Source of the DNA: Primulina eburnea
Lineage: Eukaryota; Streptophyta; Magnoliopsida; Lamiales; Gesneriaceae
Length of the DNA: 64,000 bases
Assembly: GCF_022965805.1 (NCBI RefSeq)
Contig: NC_133105.1
Location: 25,244,978-25,308,977, forward strand
Direction of reading: 5' to 3'
Below the pieces are notes generated by a model. That model ran no database searches, was not told where the DNA came from, and saw only the letters and a program-made list of their open reading frames with translations. The position numbers and the translations under genes are program-made. Position 1 is the stretch's first letter. Every line of letters begins with the position of its first letter. Of the stretch, positions 45,955 to 56,840 are shown in pieces.

Positions 45955-46396
45955 ACTAGTGCACGAAGTACGCGTTGCGTGATTATACAATATTTTTTAT
46001 AATTCATTTGATTTATATTTAAATGTGAATCAAAATGTTATTATAAAAAATAATGAGTCAACATTGCCATTTTGATATATGATTTAAAAAAAAAAATAAA
46101 TAGAAAAGAAAGGAAAAAAGATTCTAATAAGAATTGAACCTGCAATTTGATGCTTAGAAAATAAAAACTTTAAACACTTGGCTACAAAAACTTCCTTTAA
46201 AAATATAGAACTATATATATATATATATATATATATAATTATTAAATCAGATCACGACAAATTAATTTATGGAATATTTACGAACAAAATTAATGTCAAA
46301 CAACCCTAATGATGTTGATTATACTGACATGCCTCTTAGCCGACCGTGATAAGACAGATTACAATCCTGTCGGGCCGGGTTGAGGGGCTTCACCTT
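45955..46396. other. AT-rich intergenic sequence with (AT)n microsatellite
   Basis: No gene. An AT dinucleotide run is near 46212-46236. A 29-30 bp motif at 46318-46347 (GATTATACTGACATGCC, CTCTTAGCCGACCGT) recurs at 54597-54625 beyond the MULE. The last nine bases, CTTCACCTT, form the left target duplication of the MULE. Confidence 0.6.
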
Positions 46397-46799
46397 GGGA
46401 CAATTTAAAAAATGGGATTACGTGGGCAAAGATTTAAAAAACAAGGAGTCTGACTTTTTTTAAAAAAAAGAAGGAGTTGACTCTTGATTAGTTAATTAAA
46501 CCTTAATTAAAGTTAACTTCCTAAATTGATTAATTGTTAGTTGTTCTCTCTCTTTCTTCCCATTCCACGCACAAAATCCCCACAAAATTCCCAAAACTTC
46601 CCAAATTTAAAGAACTCATCTACCGCATCTACATATTCCGCGTATCAATAAATCGAAATTGACCACGGTTGCTCAAGTGTTGTGGCGCTCATTCCTCAGA
46701 TCCAGATCTAAATCTACTCCTACATATTGTTCCCCCATTCTTCTGTAAATACGTCTGTATTTGAAGAAAAATACAGTAAGTTTGCTCCATTTTCTTTGA

Positions 46800-47095
46800 C
46801 CAGTTCATTGTTTTCATCATTTCATGCAGCGATCGACCAAAAATAAGATGAATAATCCGTGTCGTTCATGGATTTTTGTCGAAGCAAAAAAAGAATTCTT
46901 CGTGGTCGACCAAAGAGAAATTATTCATGGTCGACCACAATCTTAATGGTCGACCAAGTTCTTGTTTTTTCAGAAATTAAGCTGGTCGACCGTGAGATTA
47001 TTTTTTCAGAAATTAAGTTGGTCGACCAAGTTCTTATTGGTCGACCTACATAACTTCATGGTTGACCAACTTATTTTTTGGTCGACCATGTGCGT
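46800..47095. repeat. TGGTCGACCA palindrome cluster 1
   Basis: About eight copies of the 10-bp palindrome or one-base variants, spaced 15-40 bp, upstream of the transposase start. Two copies share a flanking TTTTTTCAGAAATTAAG, suggesting local duplication. Confidence 0.85.
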
Positions 47096-48193
47096 TTTTT
47101 TTTGTTTTTACAACATTTTGCCCATTCTAATTATCATATTTGTTAATTTGTGCACTTTGTAGATATGCCAACAGTTATTGTTGTTCATTTTGATGGGAAA
47201 TGGGAAGTGGCAGAGGGGCTGGTTTATAATGGAATCCAGGGGCCAATGCAAAGTTTGTTGCTATTCCAGTGGACGATGATATTTGTTATTTTGAAGATTT
47301 AAAAAGTGAACTATACAGAGCTGGGAAAGTAGAAGACACTTCCAACTTGAGGTTGAGTTATCTACTAGATTTGCCGTGCAACATTCAACTAATTTATATA
47401 GAGAACGACCATGATTTGAAAGCATATTTGTATCTTGGTTGTCCGAGAAGTAGGCCAGTACTTCAAGTTGAAATTGAATGTGTTGCTTCTTTTGATTCTT
47501 GTGATAATTTGCACGGAAATGCTATTGATGAGAACAATTGCAATATTAACGAACAGAGTCATTTTGATGATTATTTTCACTTGAATATTGTGTCTGTGGA
47601 TCGTAATAATAGCATTGATTTTTTCGACGAAGCGCATAATGTGGATGCCATGCCTGTGGATCGTAGTAACACATTCGACGAAGCGCATAATATGGATGTC
47701 ATGCTTGTAGATCGTAGTAACACGGACGAGTTACATGATGAAGCACGTGATGACATAATTGAGGGCGAGGCAAATTTGGTTCAAAGCAATGATGCAAATT
47801 TGGTTGTGGATGTGGCTCTTGATAATGACTCATTTTCATTCACAGATGGTTCGAACTTGTTTGTGGGTCAAGAGTTTCCAAACCGAGAAGCGGTGAAAAA
47901 AGAACTAATTAGAATAAGTTTGGAAGCTTGCTTTGAATTTGAGACGGTAAAAAGTAGCAAAAAGGTGTACGTCGTAAAATGTGTAGTGTCTGATTGTAAG
48001 TGGAGAATCTGGACCTCTTTGATTAAGAATGATTCATGTGCATTCTCCGTTCGAACATATTGCAATAAACACACATGTAGTTTGACTGGGAGAGGAAAGA
48101 GAATCCGTGGAGCGAGTTCTGCTGTTGTTCGTGATATGTTGGGGATAATTTCCAAGGTCATCCAGTGCCTATTGTACCAAAAGCGGTGATGGC

Positions 48194-49113
48194 CAGGGAC
48201 GGATCCAGGAATAAGAGTTGGGGTGGGCTTGAACTCAATATGATAAGTTATATATTATTAAAAAAAAAGTACATTATATCGTTCAACGAAGTTGTGCCTT
48301 ACGGGATTTTAAAACATAAAATTCATCAATAATAGAATTTACATCAATATGTTTAGCTAAATCTCGTTCAATATAGAGTGTCAAACAATCGGCAAGAAAG
48401 TCATCCTCCATTTTATTGTGAAGTGCCGTCTTCACATGCTTCATTGCTGAAAAAGCCCGTTCAATAGTGGCAGTAGACACAGATAATGTCAAAACAAGAT
48501 GAATCAATCTAGTCAACATAACATAAACACTTGACCGTCCACTCTCGGTCAATTGCTGACACAACTCAACAAGTGTAGAAACCTTTAAATTCTGCATCAC
48601 ATCGAGTTTATAAATGTATCAATTCATACTTCAAAACAACAATTTCTTGATCTGTGAAATCTCCAGGATAAAACTTCTTCGCAAGCTTGCAAATATCATC
48701 ACTGTTAAATGAGTCAAATGAATTTTTAGGATCTAAAGCTATACTAAGAGAAAGAAGTTTCACCGATGACTCATTGAACCGAGTATTTAACTCCATCAAA
48801 ATGAAATCTATTGCTGCATTAAAAACATCAAAGTGGTAATGATGTTCTATTGAATAAACCGTCGCTAATTAAAACCGCCGATTCACTTTTTTTTTATTTT
48901 TTAATAATTTAGCGACGGTTTTAGCAATACCCGTCGCTAATATTTGCGACGGTTTTTGATAAAACTGTCGCCGATCCACATCGGCGACAGGTTTACTAAA
49001 ACCGTCGCAAACCTAGCGACGGTTTTCAAAAAACCGTCGCTAAAACCGTCGCTAAATAAAAAAAAATGGGCTGGGCTACAGCCCAGTATAGCCCTAGCGT
49101 AGATCCGTCTCTG
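48194..49113 (-). mobile_element. hAT element inserted in the MULE transposase
   Basis: 920 bp with ends CAGGGACGGATC and the inverted CAGAGACGGATC, flanked by exact 8-bp duplications GTGATGGC (48186-48193 and 49114-49121). Removing it rejoins the transposase reading frame across ALVMA-type sequence. The minus strand retains pieces of a hAT transposase, including the dimerisation region TIERAFSAMKHVKTALHNKM...DFLADCLTLYIE (48600-48283) and an upstream fragment (48799-48608) in another frame. The part at 48855-49060 is packed with CCGTCGC/GCGACGG repeats. It is non-autonomous. Confidence 0.92.
48855..49060. repeat. GCGACGGTTTT inverted and direct repeats
   Basis: About ten copies of AACCGTCGC or its complement GCGACGGTT in both orientations within 200 bp. 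Such motifs occur as subterminal repeats of other plant DNA transposons, so this may be a second nested piece. No terminal repeats of its own were identified. Confidence 0.65.
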
Positions 49114-50411
49114 GTGATGGCGATGATGCGCAATAGTATGAATGCTGATATATCATACTACAAGGCTTGGAAAGGAAAGAACTAGCAGACAATATGTTGA
49201 AAAGTGATCCTACGCAGAGTTTTACAAAATTGAGTTGTTATTTGCACATGGTTGAGCAGATGAATCCAGGAAGCATAACAGACATATTTGTCGACGAGGA
49301 AAATCGATTCAAGTATATGTTTCTTGCTTTTGGTGCATGCATTAGAGGATATCGAAGTATGTGAAAAGTTGTATCAATTGATGGTACGTGGTTGAAGGGC
49401 AAGTATAATGGTGTTTTATTGGTGGCATCGGCACAAGATGGAAATTATCACCAATATCCTTTGGCGTGGGGAGTCGTAGATGTCGAGTGTACTTCTTCGT
49501 GGAGTTGGTTTTTAACGAAGTTGTTAGAAGTAGTACCAGACGAGGATGAATTGGTGATAATTTCTGACAGGCATCAAGGGATCATTAATGCAGTTTCTAC
49601 CGTCTATAGAAATGCGCATCATGGGCATTGTAAGTGTCATTTATCCCAAAACATGAAGACAAGATGCAAAAAGGAGGGTGCAACCGAAATGTTTTTGCAC
49701 ATTGCAAAAATTTATAAAACTTTCGAGTTTGATATTGCATACAATAAGTTTAGGAATAGATATCCTGAGGCAGCGCAATATTTGGACGAGAGAGACTCAC
49801 TTGATAGATGGACTTGAGCGTATTGTCCGAAGACCCGTTACAATATTATGACGACAAACGGGGTTGAGTCAATCAATGCTAGACTGCTTGAAGAAAGGAA
49901 GCTGCCAATCATTGCACTGTTAGATTCCTTGCAGAGACTGGCATCATCTTGGTTTGCCCGATATCTCCACGCATCAATTGCAAGTAACACTAACTTGACC
50001 CCTACGATCGAGGGGATCCTTCGTAGCAGGTTCACAGATGCCCAAGGAATGCAAGTTTTTGAATTAGGACGTATGGAGTTTGATGTTAGGAGTCGTGGAC
50101 ATTCGGCCATAGTGGACCTCGAATCAAAAAGATGCACATGTCGAGTTTTTGATATTGATAGAATCCCATGTGCTCATGCCATCGCAGCTAGTTGGTTAGC
50201 GAATATTGATTTATATGATATGTGTTCAAAGTACTATTCTACAATGTCATGGTTCATGGCTTACTCAGAGACTGTGTATCCCGTTCCGGAAGAAAATGAG
50301 TGGCCACGCAACATTAATTTTCCATTGGTGTTGCCTCCTTTACTAGAGAAGAGAGTTGGCAGAAGAAAACAAAACAGATTTCCTTCAATTGGTGAATTCA
50401 GCAAGAGATAG

Positions 50412-50590
50412 CATGAGGGTCGACCATTATTTTTCTTTGGTCGACCATTACTTTTATTTGGTCGACCATCAAGCTATCGGTAGAGTGATGGTCGACCCTT
50501 AGCTTTGTTAGGTCGACCATTAGCTTGATGGACGACCATTAGTTTTCTTTTGGTCGACCATCAATCTCATGGTCGACCATTAGCTTGATG
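50412..50590. repeat. TGGTCGACCA palindrome cluster 2
   Basis: About eight copies or near-copies directly after the transposase stop, mostly as GGTCGACCATTA or GGTCGACCATCAA units. Confidence 0.85.
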
Positions 50591-50650
50591 GTGAGTTTTG
50601 TTTTTTTTCAATATATATTAATAATTGTCCAAAACATGTAACATAATTGT

Positions 50651-51545
50651 GATCGTGACAAAATACTGAGATTGTGATGAATTGATTCATATGTAAATTA
50701 AAATATATAACATAATCTTGAATTTACGATTTTTATTTTTTAAAAAAATATAAAAAAAAATAGCATGATTCACATTTAAATTGAAACGTATAACATAATC
50801 CTGTTTTTTAGATCGTGACAAAATACTGAGATTGTGATGAATTGATTCGTATGTAATTAAAATATATAACATAATCTTGAATTTACGATTTTTATTTTTT
50901 TAAAAATATAAAAAAAATAGCATGATTCACATTTAAATTGAAACGTATAACATAATCCTGTTTTTTAGATCGTGAAAAAATACTGAGATTGTGATGAATT
51001 GATTCGTATGTAAATTAAAATATATAACATAATCTTGAATTTACGATTTATATTTTGTAAAAAATATAAAAAAAATAGCATGATTCACATTTAAATTGAA
51101 ACGTATAACATAATCCTGTTTTTTAGATCGTGACAAAATACTGAGATTGTGATGAATTGATTCGTATGTAAATTAAAATATATAACATAATCTTGAATTT
51201 ACGATTTTTATTTTTTAAAAAATAGCATGATTCACATTTAAATTGAAACGTATAACATAATCCTGTTTTTTAGATCGTGAAAAAATACTGAGATTGTGAT
51301 GAATTGATTTGTATGTAAATTAAAATATATAACATAATCTTGAATTTACGATTTTTATTTTTTAAAAAATATTAAAAAAAAATAGCATGATTCACATTTA
51401 AATTGAAACATATAACATAATCCTGTTTTTTAGATCGTGACAAAATACTGAGATTGTGATGAATTGATTCGTATGTAAATTAAAATATATAACATAATCT
51501 TTAATTTACGATTTATATTTTTTAAAAAAATATAAAAAAATAGTT
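50651..51545. repeat. Tandem array of about 158-bp units between the two MULE genes
   Basis: Six units start with GATCGTGA(C/A)AAAATACTGAG at 50651, 50811, 50968, 51126, 51273 and 51433 (spacing 147-160 bp); the last is partial. Each contains ATATATAACATAATC twice in variant form and an A-tract of variable length. AT-rich, non-coding. Confidence 0.92.
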
Positions 51546-51559
51546 CGATTCCATGATTC

Positions 51560-51640
51560 CATGAAACCTTAAACCCTTGAAACCCTAAAATCCTAAAAAC
51601 CCTAAACCCTTGAAACCCTAAACCTAAACCCTAAAACTAG
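51560..51640. repeat. Interstitial telomere-like tract
   Basis: Irregular run of CCCTAAA, the complement of the plant telomere repeat TTTAGGG, mixed with CCCTTGAAA and CCTAAAA variants. It lies directly after the 158-bp array. Confidence 0.7.
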
Positions 51641-51885
51641 ATAACAATGATCGACCAAAATAACAGTGGTGGTCGACCATAAAGGGTAAAGGTCGATGGT
51701 CGACCAAAATAACAGTGGTGGTCGACCAACACAATACAATGGTCGACCATAAAAGGTAAACCAAAAGGTAAAGGTCGATGGTCGACCAAAATAACTCGTT
51801 TATGGTCGACTAACAGAATTTGTTAGTCGAACCATACAATTTTTGGTCGACCAAAAACGAGAGTGGTCGACCAACAAAATAACAC
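51640..51885. repeat. TGGTCGACCA palindrome cluster 3
   Basis: About nine copies or variants just beyond the 3' end of the ULP1-like gene. Includes a repeated longer unit GGTAAAGGTCGATGGTCGAC. Confidence 0.85.
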
Positions 51886-51949
51886 AAAAAATTACATAAG
51901 AAAACGATGTTCCAATAATGACATAAAATTGTCAGATACGTCACAATAA

Positions 51950-54351
51950 TCACCAATCATTAAGGAACATATTACAAGCTAAAAAGTATCTAAACTCAGA
52001 AACTAATCTATCATCTAAAGTTAGTACTACTTGCGCACTCCTGGACAAAGAGTATCCGGCAACCGCTAATACAAACGCTCCTGAATCTTCGCTGTGAAAA
52101 AAAAACGAGATGTTAATATTTATTGTTAACATTAAAAAAAAAGAATAATGAAGTTATATTTTAAATAGAAAGTTGACAACGTACTGTATAATCTTGGCAC
52201 GGAATTCATCATGTAGTTTTATATTCCATGGCCTCTTGAGGTGTGGGTTGTTCCCAACAATGGATAGCAAACGAGCAGCGTTTATAAGTATAGGCTCTAT
52301 GTCTTCATTCAGATCTTTGAATTTGGGATCGTGCCTTCGCTGCAAGTCATATATAATGCACTTATTCACCCCTGTCACGAGTTTTAGCAAAAACCAGCGC
52401 CCATCGGTGTAGACAGGGATGAGAATTCTTCGCGCCTTTTCCCACGAGAGACACGGCCATTCTGGATCACTACCTTTGACTTTGCTCATAATCGGTGCCA
52501 GATTTATGTTGAAATCGATGCTCCAATGGTGATGGGCGGCGGGAGGGATTGAGTCCAAAGTGGACTTTAGGACCCATACGCATAAGAGAACTGGTCCTAG
52601 AGCTGGATCTATCGAGATCACCATGACGGATGCCGGAAACGTCAGGAGATGCATGTGCAGGAGGCGTGTGCTGGACAGAGGGAGGTGAATGTCCAAAATG
52701 CATGGGCTGGTCAGAGGGAGGTGAATGTGCAGAATGCGTGGGCTGGACTGAGGGAGACTCCACAGGGTGCTCGCTACATATGACTGTCCGACCCTGCCTC
52801 CAGAGCTCGAGTACCCGAGTGATCACCGCATCAGGCGCAGAATCAACAAAATGTCCGGTGGTATAATACGGTGCAACTAGCTCCTCAGGAGTAGGAGTCA
52901 AAAATCCCAGACAATCCTGCATATAATTAATAAAAGAGCAAATTAATTAAAAATAATGTCCACGGTTATTTTACCAAATCAATTCATATTACTTACATCT
53001 ATAGCACAATCACTGAAGGCTGCAGCGATTTCAACACCAGTTGGGGCACGGTTTGATGCCCACGTCTTAGTCACCCACTGAAACATCCTGGGCAACATCA
53101 AACCGTCCACATCTCTTCTCCTTGCTAACTTCTGTGCCACGCTCGGATAATATTCATAAGCGAAGATCTGTAAAATAAATTTCAAACAGTGTTACTGGTA
53201 CAAATAGAGATAACAAATCCACTATAACATTCAAAAAATAATATACCTGCAGAGGGAGAACAAAACCACCGACTAGGAAGCTGCCCTCAACTTCTGTCCG
53301 GCCCTGTGCCTCGGCGAGGTAATTATATCGTCCTAAAAGATCCTTCTTCAGACATCGGACCGCATCCCGATAGGCTACTCTACCCTAGGAATAACGGTTG
53401 AACCTATCCAAATCATCTACAAGGCTCAAGTATTTAGGATCGATCTTCGTCGTCTTTTTCCTCGTCGCCTCACCGAATACGGCACGACAAAAGTATAGAC
53501 TAGCCATCTTTATCTTCTCCATGTCTAGACCAGTCTCGTTATGCTCTTGGACCATAATCTTTCCCTCCAAATCACCCAAAACAATATCAGCCTTACCGGG
53601 AAAGTGTGTGGTGGCAAATACACCTCTACCTGGTAAATCTTCGGGCTCTATAGCGCAATCGAGACCCTTTATTAAACAATACTGTAACAAAGAAAATCTA
53701 ACAGGCCTTTTGCGCACCACCATCCACAAATCATCACTACCACTATCAAGTATCTGGTTACTCATTAAGTACCATAGAATTTGGCTGGAAATTTTAAAAT
53801 CTCTATAATACCTAACTAAATTACCAAAAGGCGAATGCTCGAAAAAATGGGTTCTCTCCTCGTTGTTCAAATAAAAATGAATCTTCTCAGAAATCTCGTT
53901 ATATCTCGATTGAATTGTCAACTTACATCGGAAAATGGCATCCCTGCCTAATTTTCTCGGTAAATAGACCTGTGACAAAAAAACAGTATTAGTAAGGTTA
54001 GGAAAAATTTTGTGGTCGACCATAAAACCACATTTGGTCGACCATACAAACAAATAAGGTCGACCATACAAACAAATAAGGTCGACCATGTTTTATGGTC
54101 GACTTCGTCTTATGGTCGACCATAAAACGTAATCGGCCAAATAAAACATGGTCGACCATAAACATGGTCGACCATAAACTCGTTGTTTTATGGTCGACCA
54201 CAAACAACGTACCATTTGTATGGTCGACCATGGTGGAAAACCATGGTCGATTACACACACACACACAGCAAGCATACTAAAAAATACGACTAAAATTCAG
54301 AAGAAACAAATCGAAATAAACGCGAAAATTACCACATTTTCGTCTGCCATT
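51950..54351 (-). pseudogene. ULP1/DUF1985-type gene carried by the MULE
   Basis: Minus-strand, multi-exon. Start MADENV at 54351, donor GTG/GTAATT. Exon 2 from 53969 (VYLPRKLGRDAIF) carries the DUF1985-like region (FFEHSPFGNLVRYYRDFKIS, RPVRFSLLQYCLIKGLDC). Middle exons read on through 53185-52979. Then a linker with PPSVQPTHSAHS-type repeats, and the C48 peptidase-like domain: IPVYTDGRWFLLKLV, CIIYDLQRRHD, exon end at 52185, a 93-bp intron (52184-52092, GTACGT...CAG) and EDSGAFVLAVAGYSL. Active enzymes have H-W and D-C-G at these places; here they are R-W and D-S-G. An in-frame stop near 53386 and a phase change near 52500 suggest decay, unless unrecognised introns explain them. It would have acted on SUMO or related tags. 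Confidence 0.75.
54000..54255. repeat. TGGTCGACCA palindrome cluster 4
   Basis: About eleven copies or variants inside the first intron of the ULP1-like gene, many extended to ATGGTCGACCATAAAAC. The densest of the four clusters. Confidence 0.88.
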
Positions 54352-54572
54352 CCTTCCGTTGAGATTTTGAAGACTCGACGGAGACGTTTTTCAAGGAACG
54401 AAGGGATTTAGGGTTCGGAATGGAATAGGAAGGGGGTCTCTGCTGAAGTAAAGTGAATGAAGAAGAGGTAATCTATTTTAAACTTAATAAACCAGGGACA
54501 TTTACATCAATTAACATGTCAATCCTTTTTCTTAAATAAGTCCCATATGACTCTCTTTTCCCTAAATTTCCC

Positions 54573-55108
54573 CTTCACGTTTTGGAGCAACAATGGATTA
54601 TGCTGACATGCCTCTTAGCCAACCGTAGGGTTTAGCAGAATATCGTGAATCTGCATCTTCCCGTTTGCGTTTTATTCATTAAAATCTCGGTTTGGTTTAG
54701 GATTTTTGTTTTTAATGTTGCGCGCTTGTATAACCAAATATCGTGAATCTGCATCTTCCCGTTTGCGTTTTATTCATTAAAATCTCGGTTTGGTTTAGGA
54801 TTTTTGTTTTTAATGTTGCGCGCTTGTATAACCGGTGAGTTTTACTTCCTTTGATGCTTTTCTTTTTCATTGGTGGAAATATGTTAACCACTCTGTTTCT
54901 ATATGAGTCAAATCTTTTCTTGCTCAGTTGGTTGTGTTATGATTCTCTCGTTTTTGTTTTTTGACATTCCTTTGCTGGGTGTTATGTACTTCTGGTAGTA
55001 GATTGTGATGTGTATTTAGTGATTTTTTTTGTACAAAATTTCGATTCTTGTGTTTCTGGGAAGTTTCTTTTTGTGGGTTCTTTCAGGAATTGCTTGTTTG
55101 GCGTTTTT
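54573..55108 (+). promoter_or_regulatory. 5' region of the F-box gene, with a 98-bp tandem duplication
   Basis: Between the MULE end and the F-box ATG. A 98-bp unit (starting AATATCGTGAATCTGC) occurs twice in tandem, 54639-54736 and 54737-54833, with no difference seen by eye. The second copy ends at a strong donor (AACCG/GTGAGT) and TTTCTTTCAG-type acceptor sequence precedes 55087, so a 5' UTR intron of about 250 bp is likely. A TATA box was not convincingly located; it could lie in the MULE-proximal 60 bp or be absent. Confidence 0.55.
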
Positions 55109-56840
55109 ATGCGGCAGATTCAGGGTTTTGGACAATGTAACGAGGCGTCGTCGTCGGGTGAAGGTACGATGTTGCTATCTTCAGTTGCTGTTGAAGTTCT
55201 TGTTTCTTGATCGATCAAACCTTTTACTATATTTGCACTAAAGGTGTTTCGTGTAGTTACTCATCGCAAGCATGGTATTGATGTTGATACATTCGTATAG
55301 GGGAGGGAAGATAGGATTAGTCAATTGCCGGATGATGTGATCTCGTTGATTATATCTCGATTAGATACGAGAGCTGCTGTTAGGACAAGCGTCTTGTCAA
55401 GGAGATGGAAGCATGTTTACACCTTTATCTCAGATGTCAGATTTGATTGTTGTAGTATGTCCACTGATTCTACTCCTTGTCGCGAACTCGAGGGCGAAAA
55501 GCTGAGCCAATTACAAAGGAAGTTTGTCCATGCAGTGGATGCCTTTTTGCAACATCATTCTGGTCCTAGAATAATGTACTTTGAATTGATTTGTTGTTTC
55601 CGTGGATGCATCTTGGGCAGTTTTAGAAGATGGATGAATTATGTTGGCAGATTGGGAGTGAAAAGACTTGTCATTCGATATTGTTGTTATAGCCATGATC
55701 TAAAGAGAAACTACCCTCTTGTTTTATCTTCCGATTTTCTTCCTCAAACATCGTCATTGGAAAGTATATATTTGGTGGGTGGTTGTTTCCAAATATCAAG
55801 CCAAAAAGCTCTCAAAGATCTTGATTTGACTGATGTGGCTTTCACTTCTGAGGCCGTAGAGCGCATTTTATTGAACTTTTGCAGCCTCCAGTCATTAAAA
55901 TTTAAGTCTTGTACGCTCCCTTCCAAATTACATATTCATGGTCCTGATCTCCAATTGAAGAATCTGAGGCTGTTTGATTGTTCGCAGGTTGTAGAGATAT
56001 ACTTGTCTGCTATAAATCTAACTACTTTTGAATTATATACCCATAGAATGATGACGTTATCGTTTTCTAACGTACCGTTGCTACAAAATATACGCCTCGA
56101 CATTTGCGACCACAAAGTGGCTCCTTGTATATTTGGAAATGTCGCCAAAGATCTACCTCATCTTAGATGCATGTATTTTTGGACCGATGCCAGATTCTTT
56201 GAGGTGCAGTGACTCTCTTTTCACCATTTAACCATTCTTCATTTCCTTAGGAGTGAAGAGATACTTATGGAGTAGTTTCTGGATTTTGTCTCAGGCATTT
56301 GAAATAGGTGGAGTTAACAAGCTAATCCACCTCAGACAATTGGCTTTATTTTTAGAACACCAGAACAATATCGATCTTCTTGCACTTGCTACAATCCTGG
56401 ATTTGTGCCCTCTTTTACACAAGTTCCATATATCGATGGTATTCATCACATATTCACCTTTACTCCTTACTTCACAGTGATAATTTTTTTAATGAATTGC
56501 TGACATGGCTTTATGATTGCAGGTACTGCCATCAACATTTAACGCAAAACCAGTACATAAAAGAGTTGTCAGGCCCCACACTCAGTTGAAAGAGGTGGAT
56601 TTTAGTGGATTTCGAGGGACACAGAATGAGTACAATCTTATGTTATATATCCTTAAAAATGCGGTCTTCCTCGAACGATTGTCAGTCTCTGTGGATGCTA
56701 TATACTACCATGTAAATCTCGAAGGATGGCATCGTACTACACATTGTAGTCAATTGGCTTACAAGAAGATACGAAGAATTGTTCGCGAGCGGTTGCAAAG
56801 AGAGATCATTTCTAAGGATGTTGAGATTAATATCATGTAA
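55109..56840 (+). CDS. F-box / leucine-rich-repeat (FBD-like) protein
   Basis: Four exons: 55109-55163, 55311-56203, 56295-56438 and 56523-56840, all with GT-AG junctions, giving about 469 residues. Starts MRQIQGFGQCNEASSSGE. The F-box follows at residues about 20-58 (DRISQLPDDVISLIISRL...SVLSRRWKHVY). Leucine-rich-repeat-like segments follow (LKDLDLTDVAFTSEAVERIL, LQLKNLRLFDCSQVVEIYL). The C-terminal part (LKEVDFSGFRGTQNEYNLML, LKNAVFLERLSV) resembles the FBD region. Such proteins join SKP1-CUL1 ubiquitin ligases as substrate receptors; the target is unknown. No stop or frameshift is seen, so the gene may be functional. This is the only apparently intact host gene here. Confidence 0.9.

Larger units (their letters stand above)
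47165..50411 (+). pseudogene. MULE transposase (MURA-type), disrupted
   Basis: Probable start MPTVIVVHFDGKWEV at 47165. A frame change near 47255 leads into the 306-codon frame 47269-48189. This holds an acidic stretch and the plant MuDR DNA-binding-type domain (FVGQEFPNREAVKKELI, C-x4-CKWRIW, YCNKHTC). After another shift near 48150 and the hAT insertion, the MULE catalytic domain continues: VSIDGTWLKGKYNG (first Asp), LVIISDRHQGIINAV (second Asp), HGHCKCHLSQNM, TTNGVESINARLLEERKLP. The SWIM zinc finger is CTCRVFDIDRIPCAHAIAA. In-frame stops lie near 49362 and 49815. It would cut and paste the element; this copy cannot. Confidence 0.9.
46397..54572 (+). mobile_element. MULE transposon with transposase and ULP1-like gene (Kaonashi-like)
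   Basis: The left end GGGACAATTTAAAAAATGGG and the inverted right end GGGAAATTTAGGGAAAAGAG are diverged terminal inverted repeats. They are flanked by 9-bp duplications CTTCACCTT and CTTCACGTT (one mismatch), the usual MULE size. Inside are a plus-strand MURA-type transposase and a minus-strand gene with DUF1985 and a ULP1 (C48) peptidase-like domain. This gene pair is known from Kaonashi-type MULEs of Arabidopsis. About 8.2 kb, including a 0.92 kb hAT insertion. The transposase is dead. Confidence 0.8.

Noticed and set aside
50651..51545. CRISPR-like regular repeat spacing
   Set aside because: Units are whole-unit tandem repeats without unique spacers, in a plant nuclear MULE.
55010..55210. 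66-codon frame upstream of the F-box exon as a separate small gene
   Set aside because: Its end is exon 1 of the F-box gene (MRQIQGF...GE, then donor GTACGA), and the upstream part has no support.
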